6,702 bases of DNA from an uncultured Selenomonadaceae bacterium (GTDB taxonomy: Bacteria > Bacillota_C > Negativicutes > Selenomonadales > Selenomonadaceae). Positions 1 to 6,352 of the stretch are shown here, one piece after another. Each line of letters starts with the position of its first letter. Positions within the stretch are counted from its first letter, which is position 1. The position numbers and the translations under genes are program-made. The stretch lies in assembly GCA_946402475.1 (NCBI GenBank), contig CAMIWP010000064.1, forward strand, positions 1-6,702. The letters are read 5' to 3'. The notes below the pieces were generated by a model, which did no database searches, was not told the DNA's origin, and saw only the letters and a list, made by a program, of their open reading frames with translations.

Positions 1-221
1 TGATTGCCAAGGAGGCGTTGAAGCGCAAGACCGGGGCCAGAGGACTTCGATCCATCTTGGAAAAGGTCATGCGAAATGTCATGTACGACATCCCTTCTGC
101 GGAGGATGTATCCTCTTGCATGGTGACGAAGGAAGCCGGTGCGGAGGAGAAGGATCCGGTGCTTACCATCGAAAAGAAAAAAGCCAAAAAGGTCATGAGC
201 AGCAGGGAAGTTTCTGCGTGA
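1..221 (+). CDS. clpX: ATP-dependent Clp protease ATP-binding subunit ClpX, C-terminal fragment
   Basis: This is the last 72 codons of clpX, open at the left window edge; complete codons begin at position 3 and a TGA ends it at 219-221. ClpX is a hexameric AAA+ unfoldase of the cytoplasm that recognises tagged or damaged proteins and feeds them to the ClpP peptidase. The fragment starts with [18 protein letters not shown], where GARGLRS is the sensor-2 region of the AAA+ small domain typical of ClpX. It continues with a VMYDIPS segment that is also characteristic. The tail beyond about residue 45 is Lys/Glu-rich and variable, as is usual in the family. The zinc-binding N-domain and the Walker motifs lie outside the window. 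The next gene is lon, a second ATP-dependent protease, so the two form a proteolysis cluster. The identity is clear despite the truncation by the window edge. Confidence 0.95.
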   Translation, partial: IAKEALKRKTGARGLRSILEKVMRNVMYDIPSAEDVSSCMVTKEAGAEEKDPVLTIEKKKAKKVMSSREVSA

Positions 222-245
222 CGGGCCTTGCAACGGATGAATCTT

Positions 246-276
246 CAAGGCGCTGCCATGTTGCAGCGCCTTGTTC
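246..276 (+). terminator. GC-rich hairpin between clpX and lon (weak or partial terminator)
   Basis: An 11-bp perfect stem pairs 246-256 (CAAGGCGCTGC) with 263-273 around a 6-nt loop. Only a short, interrupted T stretch (TTGTTC) follows, so it looks like an inefficient terminator or an mRNA-stabilising or processing hairpin. No convincing sigma-A promoter was found between it and lon. Read-through from clpX is therefore plausible. Confidence 0.55.
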
Positions 277-304
277 ATGAATAGAGAGTATGAGGAGGCT
301 CATT

Positions 305-2617
305 ATGGCAGAGGTTCGTACACTGCCTCTCCTGCCTTTGCGCGGGATGATGGTATTTCCCTACATGATCATTCATCTGGATGTGGGACGGGATCGTTCC
401 GTGGCTGCCCTGGAGGAAGCCATGGTACGCGATCGTCAGGTCATGGTGACGGCCCAGAGGGATGCGGAGGTCGATGAACCCACCCGGGAAGAACTGTATG
501 ACGTGGGCACCGTGGTGGAGATCCGGCAGATACTGAAGCTTCCCGGAGGAACGGTTCGTGTCCTGGTGGAGGGATTGCATCGTGCCCTCATCATGGACTA
601 TCGTGAAACGGAGAAGTACGCAGAGGCGGATATTCAGGAATATCGCGATGAAATCGACACTTCCATGCAGATGGAGGCCCTGACCAGGGCAGTGGTCCAT
701 CAGTTTGAGGAATGGGTGCGCTTGAGCAAGAAGATTCCTGCGGAGGCGTTGGTTTCCGTGGCGATTCTCGATGACGGGGGACGCCTCTGCGATCTGATCG
801 CCAGTCACCTGAACCTGAAGCTGGAAGTAAAGCAGGATCTGCTCTCCAGCATTGACCTGAAGGAGCGTTTGGAAAAGCTCTATGGGGTTTTGGCCAGGGA
901 ATTGGACATTCTGGAAATCGAGCGCAAGATCGGCGATCGCGTGCGCAAGCAGATGGAAAAGGTTCAGAAGGAATTCTACCTCAGGGAACAGATCAAGGCC
1001 ATCCGAAAGGAATTGGGAGATGATCAGGACAAGGACGAGGAGATCGAGGAATATCGAAAGCAGCTTGCCGAGGGGAAATATCCGCAAGAGGTAAGGAAGG
1101 TCATTGAGAAGGAGCTTCATCGCATGGAGCTCACATCCAGCATGTCGCCGGAGCTCACGGTGATCCGCGGTTATCTTGACTGGCTGATCGAACTCCCCTG
1201 GGAGAAAATGTCCAAAGATGCCGTGGATATTGCAGCAGCGGAAAAGATTCTAGAACGGGATCACTACGGATTGGAGAAGGTAAAGGAGCGCATCCTTGAA
1301 TATCTGGCCGTGCATCAGCTCACCAAGGACAAGAGTGCGCCGATCCTTTGCCTTGTGGGACCTCCGGGGGTAGGAAAGACATCTCTGGCAAGTTCTGTGG
1401 CTCGGGCCATCGGCAGGAAATTCGTCCGCGCCTCCCTCGGGGGCATAAGGGACGAGGCGGAGATTCGCGGCCATCGTCGCACCTACGTTGGGGCGCTCCC
1501 AGGGCGCATCATTGAGGGGATACACCATGCGGGAACGAAAAACCCCGTATTCCTTCTGGATGAGGTGGACAAGCTGGCTACGTCCTATCAGGGAGATCCC
1601 TCGGCGGCTTTGCTGGAAGTCTTGGATCCGGCCCAGAACTCCGCCTTCAGCGATCATTATATTGAACTGCCGTTTGATCTCTCCAAGGTTCTCTGGATCG
1701 TAACGGCAAACAATATGGCGAACATTCCCCGCCCCCTTCGGGACAGGATGGAGATCATCACCCTTTCCAGCTACACGGAAGCGGAGAAGCTTGAGATAGC
1801 CAAGCGTTATCTCGTGCCTCGCCAGCGGGAGAAAAACGGCCTCAAGGCGAAGGATATCCGACTCGGCAGCGGGGTCCTGCAGAAGATCATTACAGAGTAT
1901 ACCAGGGAGGCCGGAGTCCGAGAGCTGGAACGGGTCATCGGTCATGTCTGCCGCAAGGCTGCCCGGCGCATCGTGGAGGGCAAAGAGACGACGGTGAAGG
2001 TTTCCAAGGAAAATCTGACAGATTTTTTGGAAAAACCCAAGTACCTGAACAAGAAGGCGGAGAAAAAACCCCAGGTCGGCGTTGCCACCGGCATGGCGTG
2101 GACCGAAGTGGGAGGAGACATCCTTCCCACGGAGGCTACGGTCCTTCGGGGGAAGGGAAAGCTCATCCTTACGGGACAGCTTGGAGACGTGATGCAGGAA
2201 TCCGCCCGTGCGGGGCTTTCCTATGTTCGAAGTAGGGCGGACAAGCTCAAACTGGAGGAGGATTTCTACGAGAAATATGACCTTCACATCCATCTGCCGG
2301 AGGGAGCCATCCCCAAGGACGGCCCCTCCGCAGGAATCACCATGGCCACGGCCATGATTTCCGCCTTGACGAAGCGGAAGGTCAGAAGCGATGTGGCCAT
2401 GACGGGAGAGATTACTCTGCGGGGCAATGTTCTGCCCATCGGCGGTTTGAAGGAAAAGGTGCTGGCTGCCTATCGGGAGGGCATGCACACCATTGTTCTT
2501 CCCAAAGAAAACGAGCGGGACATCGAGGAGATTCCCGACTTTGTCCGCGACAAGTTGGAGTTTGTCCCTGTCGAGCACATGGATGAAGTCCTGGCTGTGG
2601 CTTTGGCGAAGAGGTGA
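305..2617 (+). CDS. lon: ATP-dependent Lon protease (LonA, S16 family)
   Basis: Lon is a cytoplasmic homohexameric AAA+ serine protease that degrades misfolded proteins and selected regulators. The protein has 770 residues, normal for bacterial LonA. Its N-terminal substrate-binding domain starts with [16 protein letters not shown] and covers about residues 5-195, followed by a charged helical region to about 300. Walker A GPPGVGKT is at 352-359 and Walker B VFLLDE at 415-420. The C-terminal peptidase domain holds PKDGPSAG with the nucleophile Ser675 and GGLKEK with the catalytic Lys718; the 43-residue spacing matches the Ser-Lys dyad of the family. I chose the ATG at 305 because GAGGAGG at 292-298 lies six bases upstream. 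The in-frame ATG at 290 would bury that site inside the gene. It lies between clpX and engB and its stop codon forms part of the engB ribosome binding site. No heat-shock CIRCE or CtsR operator was seen upstream. Nothing is broken or missing. Confidence 0.98.
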   Translation: MAEVRTLPLLPLRGMMVFPYMIIHLDVGRDRSVAALEEAMVRDRQVMVTAQRDAEVDEPTREELYDVGTVVEIRQILKLPGGTVRVLVEGLHRALIMDYRETEKYAEADIQEYRDEIDTSMQMEALTRAVVHQFEEWVRLSKKIPAEALVSVAILDDGGRLCDLIASHLNLKLEVKQDLLSSIDLKERLEKLYGVLARELDILEIERKIGDRVRKQMEKVQKEFYLREQIKAIRKELGDDQDKDEEIEEYRKQLAEGKYPQEVRKVIEKELHRMELTSSMSPELTVIRGYLDWLIELPWEKMSKDAVDIAAAEKILERDHYGLEKVKERILEYLAVHQLTKDKSAPILCLVGPPGVGKTSLASSVARAIGRKFVRASLGGIRDEAEIRGHRRTYVGALPGRIIEGIHHAGTKNPVFLLDEVDKLATSYQGDPSAALLEVLDPAQNSAFSDHYIELPFDLSKVLWIVTANNMANIPRPLRDRMEIITLSSYTEAEKLEIAKRYLVPRQREKNGLKAKDIRLGSGVLQKIITEYTREAGVRELERVIGHVCRKAARRIVEGKETTVKVSKENLTDFLEKPKYLNKKAEKKPQVGVATGMAWTEVGGDILPTEATVLRGKGKLILTGQLGDVMQESARAGLSYVRSRADKLKLEEDFYEKYDLHIHLPEGAIPKDGPSAGITMATAMISALTKRKVRSDVAMTGEITLRGNVLPIGGLKEKVLAAYREGMHTIVLPKENERDIEEIPDFVRDKLEFVPVEHMDEVLAVALAKR

Positions 2618-2622
2618 GATGC

Positions 2623-3246
2623 ATGGAGGAGACGGTGATTGTCACACAGGGACGGTATGTCGCTTCGGCGGTGAAGAAGGAGCAGTATCCTCGGGGAGGA
2701 CTGCCGGAGATCGTTTTCATCGGCCGTTCCAATGTGGGCAAGTCCTCCTTGATCAATTCCCTGACAAGGGTGAAGAACTTGGCCAGGGTGTCTTCCCAGC
2801 CGGGAAAGACGCAGACGATCAATTTTTATGAGGTGGGAGCAAAGAGCGCGGACACGGGGGAAAGAAAGTCTTTTTACCTTGTGGATCTTCCCGGATACGG
2901 TTATGCCAAAAGGGGCAGGGAGCAGAGAAAGCTCTGGGCGAAGTTTATCGAGGAGTACCTCTTGGAATCCAAGGAAGTGAGATTTGTCTGCCAGTTGATT
3001 GATATCCGCCACGAGCCCATGGCATCGGATGCGGAGATGTTTCGATGGCTTGTGGAGAACAACATTCCCGTTCTCATAGTGGCCACCAAGGCAGACAAGA
3101 TCGGCAGGAGCGTTCGCCAGAAGCAGGTCGCGCAGATTCGTAAATCTCTGGGTGTCCAGGAATTGTCCGTTCTTCCCTATTCATCCCTAAAAAATGAAGG
3201 CCGTTCAGATTTGCTTGACGTGATAGAGGAAACTTTGGTAAAATAA
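2623..3246 (+). CDS. engB: Ribosome biogenesis GTP-binding protein EngB/YsxC/YihA
   Basis: EngB is a small cytoplasmic GTPase needed for late assembly of the 50S ribosomal subunit. The 207-residue product shows all G motifs in order: G1 GRSNVGKS at 34-41, the QPGKTQT switch-I region with the G2 threonine, G3 DLPGYG at 88-93, G4 TKAD at 155-158, and a G5-like YSS near residue 184. GRSNVGKSS and DLPGYGYA are diagnostic of this branch of the Era/Obg-like GTPases. The ATG at 2623 is preferred because GAGGTGA (2611-2617), which includes the lon stop codon, lies five bases upstream. A GTG at 2614 overlaps the lon stop but has no ribosome binding site. Translation is probably coupled to lon, and the lon–engB pair is a common arrangement in Firmicutes. 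The last codons also contain a likely promoter for the downstream genes. Confidence 0.97.
   Translation: MEETVIVTQGRYVASAVKKEQYPRGGLPEIVFIGRSNVGKSSLINSLTRVKNLARVSSQPGKTQTINFYEVGAKSADTGERKSFYLVDLPGYGYAKRGREQRKLWAKFIEEYLLESKEVRFVCQLIDIRHEPMASDAEMFRWLVENNIPVLIVATKADKIGRSVRQKQVAQIRKSLGVQELSVLPYSSLKNEGRSDLLDVIEETLVK
3215..3244 (+). promoter_or_regulatory. Putative sigma-A promoter for ahbAB inside the engB 3' end
   Basis: TTGACG (3215-3220) and TAAAAT (3239-3244) are separated by 18 bases. A TG at 3236-3237 gives an extended -10 (TGGTAAAAT). The last base of the -10 is the first base of the engB stop codon. Transcription would start near 3251, giving an approximately 53-nt leader before ahbA. This is a motif match only. 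Confidence 0.6.
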
Positions 3247-3254
3247 GAGAAAAG

Positions 3255-3267
3255 TGAATCGGATTCA
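3255..3267. promoter_or_regulatory. Perfect palindrome just after the predicted ahbAB start (candidate operator)
   Basis: TGAATC-G-GATTCA is a perfect 6+6 inverted repeat around one central base, at about +5 to +17 of the predicted transcript. It is itself flanked by AAGAGAAA (3245-3252) and its reverse complement TTTCTCTT (3281-3288), giving a nested structure. A repressor site is possible, but the regulator is unknown and a 13-bp palindrome can arise by chance. Confidence 0.35.
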
Positions 3268-3303
3268 TGGATTTTGGAGATTTCTCTTTTGGGGGTGTGG
3301 AAA

Positions 3304-3762
3304 TTGACAGAGCTCTCGTCATTTGACAAGGAACTGTTGAATTTGCTTCAGGGAAATCTGCCGGTTTGCGGCCATCCCTTTGCCGTTTTGGGGGAACAGC
3401 TTGGTACGGATGAAGCCACGGTTCTGGAACGCCTTCGCAAGTTGAAGGAAGAAGGATATCTTCGTCGCATCGGCACCTTCTTTGATTCCAATCGGCTGGG
3501 CTATCGAGGGACATTGGTAGCGCTCAAGGTATCCTCGGACAGGATGAAGACCGTAGCCGAGGCTATCAATCTCTATCCGGGAGCCACCCACAACTATGAG
3601 CGGGAAGGGCGGTACAACCTCTGGTTTACCCTGTTGTCCCCGGATGCGGAGCACGAGAAACGTGTTCTGGATGAAATACGGGCTATGCCGGGTGTGGATG
3701 ATATGTTGAACCTCAAGGCGAAGAAGAAGTACAAGATCAATGTCCAGTTTCGGTTGAGTTAG
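3304..3762 (+). CDS. ahbA: Siroheme decarboxylase subunit AhbA-like (AsnC/Lrp fold)
   Basis: The 152-residue protein has the Lrp/AsnC layout: an N-terminal winged-helix region (about residues 1-60, beginning LSSFDKELLNLLQG) and a C-terminal ligand-binding domain. It carries the AhbA/NirDLGH-type signatures RRIGTFFDSNRLGY (54-67) and RYNLWFTL (103-110), with His96 just before. With AhbB it is expected to form the enzyme that removes the acetate carboxyl groups at C12 and C18 of siroheme, giving 12,18-didecarboxysiroheme. General annotation pipelines often label such proteins as Lrp/AsnC regulators. The start is a TTG at 3304, preceded by GGGGGTG (3291-3297) with six bases spacing. The in-frame TTG at 3274 has no comparable site. 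The gene sits 57 bases after engB and 13 bases before its partner. The radical-SAM heme enzymes often found nearby (AhbC/AhbD or NirJ-like) are not in this window. A true DNA-binding role is less likely but not excluded. Confidence 0.88.
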   Translation: MTELSSFDKELLNLLQGNLPVCGHPFAVLGEQLGTDEATVLERLRKLKEEGYLRRIGTFFDSNRLGYRGTLVALKVSSDRMKTVAEAINLYPGATHNYEREGRYNLWFTLLSPDAEHEKRVLDEIRAMPGVDDMLNLKAKKKYKINVQFRLS

Positions 3763-3775
3763 GAGGTAGGGTAAA

Positions 3776-4249
3776 GTGCTCAGCAAATTGGACAAGGATG
3801 TCATCCGAGCTTTGCAGGGGGATTTTCCTTTGGTGGAAGAGCCTTACAAACTCCTGGCCCAACAGGTGGGCATCTCGGAGGAGGAGTTTTTGGAGCGTGT
3901 GAAGACGCTGTCGGAGGAAAAGTGCATCCGAAAGATGGGAGCCGTTCTTCGGCATCGGGAAGTGGGATTTTCCTCGAATGTGCTTTGCGCTTGGGAAGTT
4001 CCCGAGAAGGATCTGGAGCAGATTGCCATGAGGATGAGCGCCCATCCGGCAGTATCCCATTGCTATGACCGCATGACGGCCCCGGGTTGGCCCTACAATC
4101 TCTACACGCTGATCCATGGCCGTAGCCGACAGGAATGCGAGAGGATCGCCGATATGCTGGGAAAGGCCAACGGAGTCGCCAATCGCACCATGCTGTACTC
4201 GAAGAAGGAATGGAAGAAGACGAGCATGAAGTACTTTTGTGAGTCATGA
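3776..4249 (+). CDS. ahbB: Siroheme decarboxylase subunit AhbB-like (AsnC/Lrp fold)
   Basis: This 157-residue protein is a diverged paralogue of the preceding gene and its likely heterodimer partner in siroheme decarboxylation. It has the same N-terminal winged helix (LSKLDKDVIRALQG at the start). AhbB-type signatures are RKMGAVLRHREVGF (52-65), the NVLCAWEVP segment (68-76), VSHCYDR (93-99) and WPYNLYTLIHG (105-115). His60, His95 and His114 are candidate tetrapyrrole or catalytic contacts by position in conserved motifs. The start is a GTG at 3776 with AGGAGGT at 3761-3767, eight bases upstream. That binding site overlaps the ahbA stop codon TAG (3760-3762), which favours coupled translation and equal subunit amounts. 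A strong terminator follows, so the pair appears to be the end of its transcription unit. Subunit naming follows motif resemblance and could be exchanged with NirL/NirG-type names. Confidence 0.88.
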   Translation: MLSKLDKDVIRALQGDFPLVEEPYKLLAQQVGISEEEFLERVKTLSEEKCIRKMGAVLRHREVGFSSNVLCAWEVPEKDLEQIAMRMSAHPAVSHCYDRMTAPGWPYNLYTLIHGRSRQECERIADMLGKANGVANRTMLYSKKEWKKTSMKYFCES

Positions 4250-4279
4250 CGGATAACGCGGCGCTTGCCGAACGGATGA

Positions 4280-4316
4280 GAAGGGGTTCCCCTCGCGGGA
4301 ACCTCTTTTCCTTTTC
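4280..4316 (+). terminator. Rho-independent terminator after ahbB
   Basis: The strand 4281-4291 pairs with 4297-4307 in an 11-bp stem (core GGTTCCC/GGGAACC, one G-T wobble) around a 5-nt loop. A TTCCTTTT tract follows. It ends the ahbAB unit 30 bases after the stop codon. Confidence 0.88.
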
Positions 4317-4340
4317 AGTGGCGGGATTCTGTGCTATACT
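4312..4340 (+). promoter_or_regulatory. Extended -10 promoter for the aminotransferase operon
   Basis: TTTTCA (4312-4317) and TATACT (4335-4340) are separated by 17 bases, and TGC directly before the -10 gives an extended -10 element. The -35 box lies inside the T tract of the ahbB terminator. Transcription would start near 4347. Confidence 0.62.
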
Positions 4341-4362
4341 TATATCTCGAAAGAAAAAGATT

Positions 4363-4416
4363 CCTGCTTGCCGCAGGACGGGAAAACAGTGGAGTTTCCA
4401 AAGGAGATCGAAGGAG
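4363..4416 (+). other. Structured 5' leader of the aminotransferase gene
   Basis: The predicted leader of about 77 nt contains a CCTGC/GCAGG hairpin (4363-4377) and a second stem GGAAAAC/GTTTCC with one bulge (4381-4399). Two tandem AAGGAG motifs follow at 4401-4406 and 4411-4416. Only the second is correctly spaced for the ATG at 4424. No known riboswitch class was recognised and the stems are short, so a regulatory role is uncertain. Confidence 0.3.
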
Positions 4417-4423
4417 TGGTTTT

Positions 4424-5635
4424 ATGGTCGCCGATAAGATGTATGAACTTGGCACGAAAAAATCCACGATTCGCGCCATTTTTGAATTTGGACGGAAGCG
4501 TGCTGCGGAGATCGGGGAGGAGAATATATACGATTTCAGTCTGGGCAATCCCAATGTTCCCACACCGGAATTCATCAAGCAGGCGGTGATGGACATCCTC
4601 ACGGAGATGGAACCAAGCACTGTTCATGGATACACTATCGCTCCGGGCAATCCGCAGGTTCGGGAGATCCTGGCGAAGAGCATCAGTCACCGTTTTGGAG
4701 TGCGGTTCTCCGGAAAGAATCTTTTTCTGACGGCGGGAGCCGCAGCGGCCATTACCATCTCCTTCAAGGCTCTCTGCGAGCCGGGGGACGAGTTCATCGC
4801 TTTTGCGCCCTTCTTCCCGGAATATCGTTGCTTTGTGGAATCCGTGGGGGGAAAACTGGTGGTGGTGCCTCCTCAGCCGGAGGACTTCCAGATCGATTTT
4901 TCGGCTTTTGAAAAATGCCTGACTTCCCACACCAAAGCCGTGATTGTCAATTCGCCCAACAATCCCAGCGGAGTTGTTTACTCGGAAGAGACCATCAGGG
5001 AGCTTGCGAGGATCCTTCGAAAGAAAGAAGAAGAATACGGACACCCTGTTTTCATCATTTCCGATGAGCCTTATCGGGAGATTGCCTTCGAGGGATATAC
5101 CGTGCCTTATGTGCCGAAGTACTACGCGAATACCTTGGTCTGCTACTCTTACAGCAAGGCATTCTCCCTGCCCGGGGAGCGCATCGGTTACATCGCGGTC
5201 CCCGATGAAGTGGCTGATTTCGAGCGGATTTACGGAGCCATTGCGGGTGCTGCCCGGGTGCTCACCCATGTCAATGCCCCTTCTCTCTGGCAGCTGGTCA
5301 TTGCCCGTTGCGCCGATCGGCCCTCGGACATTCGTCCCTACGCGAAAAACGGGCAATTGCTCTATCGGGGTCTTGTGGAGGCGGGATTTCGTTGCGTGAA
5401 GCCTCAGGGAGCGTTCTATCTCTTTCCGCGATCTCTTGAGCCGGACGATTACGCTTTTTGCGAGCGGGCAAAGAAATACGATCTCCTGTTGGTTCCAGGG
5501 ACGGATTTCGGCTGTCCGGGCCATTTTCGTGCGGCTTACTGCATCAAGGAGGAGACCATTCGTCGTTCCCTGCCTCTCTTCCGAAAACTGTCCGAGGAAT
5601 ATCATGTGCAACCCAAGGAGGTGGAGCGGGCTTAA
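4424..5635 (+). CDS. PLP-dependent class I aminotransferase (AspB/COG0436 group)
   Basis: The 403-residue cytoplasmic enzyme is a fold-type I, PLP-dependent aminotransferase that moves an amino group between an amino acid and a 2-oxo acid. Expected elements are present: an N-terminal YDFSLGNPNVPTP substrate-lid segment, NSPNNPSG (176-183) with the cofactor-binding Asn180, SDEPYR with Asp214 (pyridine nitrogen) and Tyr217, SYSKAFSLPGERIGY with the Schiff-base Lys245, and Arg369 in HFRAAYC, the usual binder of the substrate carboxylate. The length is normal for the family. The ATG at 4424 is chosen because AAGGAG (4411-4416) lies seven bases upstream. Extending upstream in frame would run into the leader and promoter. 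The substrate cannot be read from the sequence; aspartate, alanine or aromatic amino acids are all possible, so no gene symbol is given. It is likely co-transcribed with the small repeat protein that begins 12 bases after its stop. Confidence 0.93.
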   Translation: MVADKMYELGTKKSTIRAIFEFGRKRAAEIGEENIYDFSLGNPNVPTPEFIKQAVMDILTEMEPSTVHGYTIAPGNPQVREILAKSISHRFGVRFSGKNLFLTAGAAAAITISFKALCEPGDEFIAFAPFFPEYRCFVESVGGKLVVVPPQPEDFQIDFSAFEKCLTSHTKAVIVNSPNNPSGVVYSEETIRELARILRKKEEEYGHPVFIISDEPYREIAFEGYTVPYVPKYYANTLVCYSYSKAFSLPGERIGYIAVPDEVADFERIYGAIAGAARVLTHVNAPSLWQLVIARCADRPSDIRPYAKNGQLLYRGLVEAGFRCVKPQGAFYLFPRSLEPDDYAFCERAKKYDLLLVPGTDFGCPGHFRAAYCIKEETIRRSLPLFRKLSEEYHVQPKEVERA

Positions 5636-5647
5636 TGCCTGCGCGGC

Positions 5648-5971
5648 ATGAGAAAGGAGATCTTCAGGTATAAGGGAAAGCATGTCCTCTACAATACGGG
5701 AGAGGTACAGGAAACCGAAGAGGAGAAGCCGGAGGAGGAGAACTCCAAGGGCGGGGAGGGAGATCTTACGGAGGAGCAAATGGGTATCGTCTTGGGTTCC
5801 ATGAGCGACAACCGCATATCCGACAGCGTGAAGGATCTGGTGGACAAGGCTACCGAGGAGGGAGCTGACAAGCTCCTCACCGACGAACAGAAGCGGATTG
5901 TATCCAGTTCCATGAGCGATAATCGCATATCCGACAGCGTGAGAGAGATTGTAGAAAAAAGTTCTCAATAA
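5648..5971 (+). CDS. Small acidic two-repeat protein of unknown function
   Basis: I do not recognise this 107-residue protein. Residues 1-17 are basic and aromatic (MRKEIFRYKGKHVLYNT), and residues 18-39 form a Glu-rich low-complexity linker. Residues 40-68 and 77-105 are two copies of a 29-residue motif with the pattern LT-E/D-EQ...IV...SMSDNRISDSV..-L/I-V-D/E-K. Each copy looks like two short amphipathic helices joined by the SMSDNR turn. No signal peptide, membrane segment or cysteine is present, so it is probably cytoplasmic. The ATG at 5648 lacks a good ribosome binding site at normal distance. The nearest strong one, AAGGAGG around 5614-5620, is too far away, so translation may depend on coupling to the aminotransferase that ends 12 bases upstream. 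The long clean frame, the repeat conservation and codon use like the neighbours support a real gene. It could be a binding adaptor, but that is speculation. Confidence 0.78.
   Translation: MRKEIFRYKGKHVLYNTGEVQETEEEKPEEENSKGGEGDLTEEQMGIVLGSMSDNRISDSVKDLVDKATEEGADKLLTDEQKRIVSSSMSDNRISDSVREIVEKSSQ
5765..5959 (+). repeat. Internal tandem repeat with a near-identical 34-bp core
   Basis: The two motif copies lie 111 bp apart. The core at 5798-5831 and 5909-5942 is 34 bp long with only two differences, both synonymous C/T changes (GAC/GAT and AAC/AAT). It even shares the uncommon ATA isoleucine codon. The flanking parts of each copy (ctt-acg-gag against ctc-acc-gac, and so on) have changed at most third positions. 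Confidence 0.85.
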
Positions 5972-5972
5972 G

Positions 5973-6001
5973 TTGACCATTAGCAGAGATTATGGTAAAA
6001 T
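5973..6001 (+). promoter_or_regulatory. Strong sigma-A-type promoter for the 67-residue protein
   Basis: TTGACC (5973-5978) and TAAAAT (5996-6001) are separated by 17 bases. TGG directly before the -10 makes it an extended -10. The -35 starts two bases after the previous stop codon. Transcription would begin near 6008, leaving a leader of about 94 nt before the ATG at 6102. Confidence 0.75.
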
Positions 6002-6029
6002 AAACTTAAGCAAGGATGGGGAAGAAGTC

Positions 6030-6071
6030 ATGGCACATCTGGCAATCGGGGTCGTGGATGGCCTTTGTTGA
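6030..6071 (+). CDS. Possible 13-codon leader ORF
   Basis: An ATG at 6030, preceded by GGGGA seven bases upstream, opens a 13-residue reading frame (MAHLAIGVVDGLC) that stops at 6069-6071. A second tiny frame from the ATG at 6058 (15 residues) ends at 6103-6105, overlapping the ATG of the next gene as ATGA. Either could be a leader peptide coupled to the downstream gene. Equally, both may be chance or the remnant of a decayed gene. Confidence 0.22.
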   Translation: MAHLAIGVVDGLC

Positions 6072-6101
6072 TGTCAGTTGTGTAGAACAGGGAGTGGTTG
6101 C

Positions 6102-6305
6102 ATGAAACAAAAGATTTATTCTCAATGGCAGAGCGGTATTCTCATTCCGGCAAGGATACACCAGTTTTCCCGGGCGGCGAAGCTTTGTGGGAGCAGTAGC
6201 TTCAAGGAATATGCGGGTATCATCGCAGCGCCCTCAGAGCGCGCCGCAGTGAGCGAGTGGCTGGACAGTATTACCCCGCTGAAGAATGCTAGATCCGTTG
6301 CTTGA
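6102..6305 (+). CDS. Small protein, possibly shortened HPr/Crh-like
   Basis: This 67-residue protein is not confidently recognised. The ATG at 6102 is favoured over an in-frame TTG at 6078 because GGGAGTGG (6090-6097) lies a few bases upstream. The order MKQKIYSQWQSGI, then PARIHQFSRAAKLCGSSSF, then a final IIAAPSERAAVSEWLDSI resembles the start, first helix and last helix of HPr/Crh proteins (KV...GL-ARPAALFVQ-A, ending with an EEAL..L helix). The middle, including the regulatory Ser46 helix, would be missing, and the active-site His15 of HPr is not in place. If related, it cannot be a normal phosphocarrier and might act as a binding protein or be a decaying copy. It has one cysteine, no signal peptide and no membrane segment. 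It has its own promoter upstream and a terminator 15 bases after its stop, so it is likely expressed alone or with a leader peptide. Confidence 0.68.
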   Translation: MKQKIYSQWQSGILIPARIHQFSRAAKLCGSSSFKEYAGIIAAPSERAAVSEWLDSITPLKNARSVA

Positions 6306-6319
6306 TGTTTGTGCTTATG

Positions 6320-6352
6320 GGGGCATTGTTTAGGGCAATGCCTTATTTTCTT
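6320..6352 (+). terminator. Rho-independent terminator after the 67-residue protein
   Basis: GGCATTG (6322-6328) pairs with CAATGCC (6336-6342) around a 7-nt loop, with two further G-T wobbles at the base. The T-rich tract TTATTTTCTT follows. That tract is also one arm of the inverted repeat that flanks the next promoter. Confidence 0.82.

Noticed and set aside
290..304. Upstream ATG for lon giving five extra residues
   Set aside because: The clear GAGGAGG site at 292-298 would then lie inside the coding region; it fits the ATG at 305 instead.
222..304. Heat-shock operator or separate promoter for lon
   Set aside because: No CIRCE or CtsR-type site is visible, and no -35/-10 pair with acceptable spacing was found in this interval.
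1250..2578. 442-codon open frame on the minus strand opposite lon
   Set aside because: It lies entirely opposite the conserved AAA+ and protease domains of lon, and its translation has no recognisable motif.
2614..2622. GTG start for engB overlapping the lon stop codon
   Set aside because: There is no ribosome binding site before it, whereas GAGGTGA is well placed for the ATG at 2623 and the family N-terminus fits that start.
3304..4249. The two AsnC-like genes as ordinary Lrp/AsnC transcription regulators
   Set aside because: Both carry siroheme decarboxylase signatures (RYNLWFTL, RKMGAVLRHREVGF, WPYNLYTLIHG) and are paired and coupled as expected for enzyme subunits.
4246..4437. Small plus-strand frame overlapping the ahbB stop as ATGA
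   Set aside because: It has no ribosome binding site and runs through the ahbB terminator and the next promoter, so it is unlikely to be translated.
4340..5980. 546-codon open frame on the minus strand opposite the aminotransferase and repeat protein
   Set aside because: It is antisense to two well-supported genes, shows no recognisable domain, and is the expected result of codon bias on the opposite strand.
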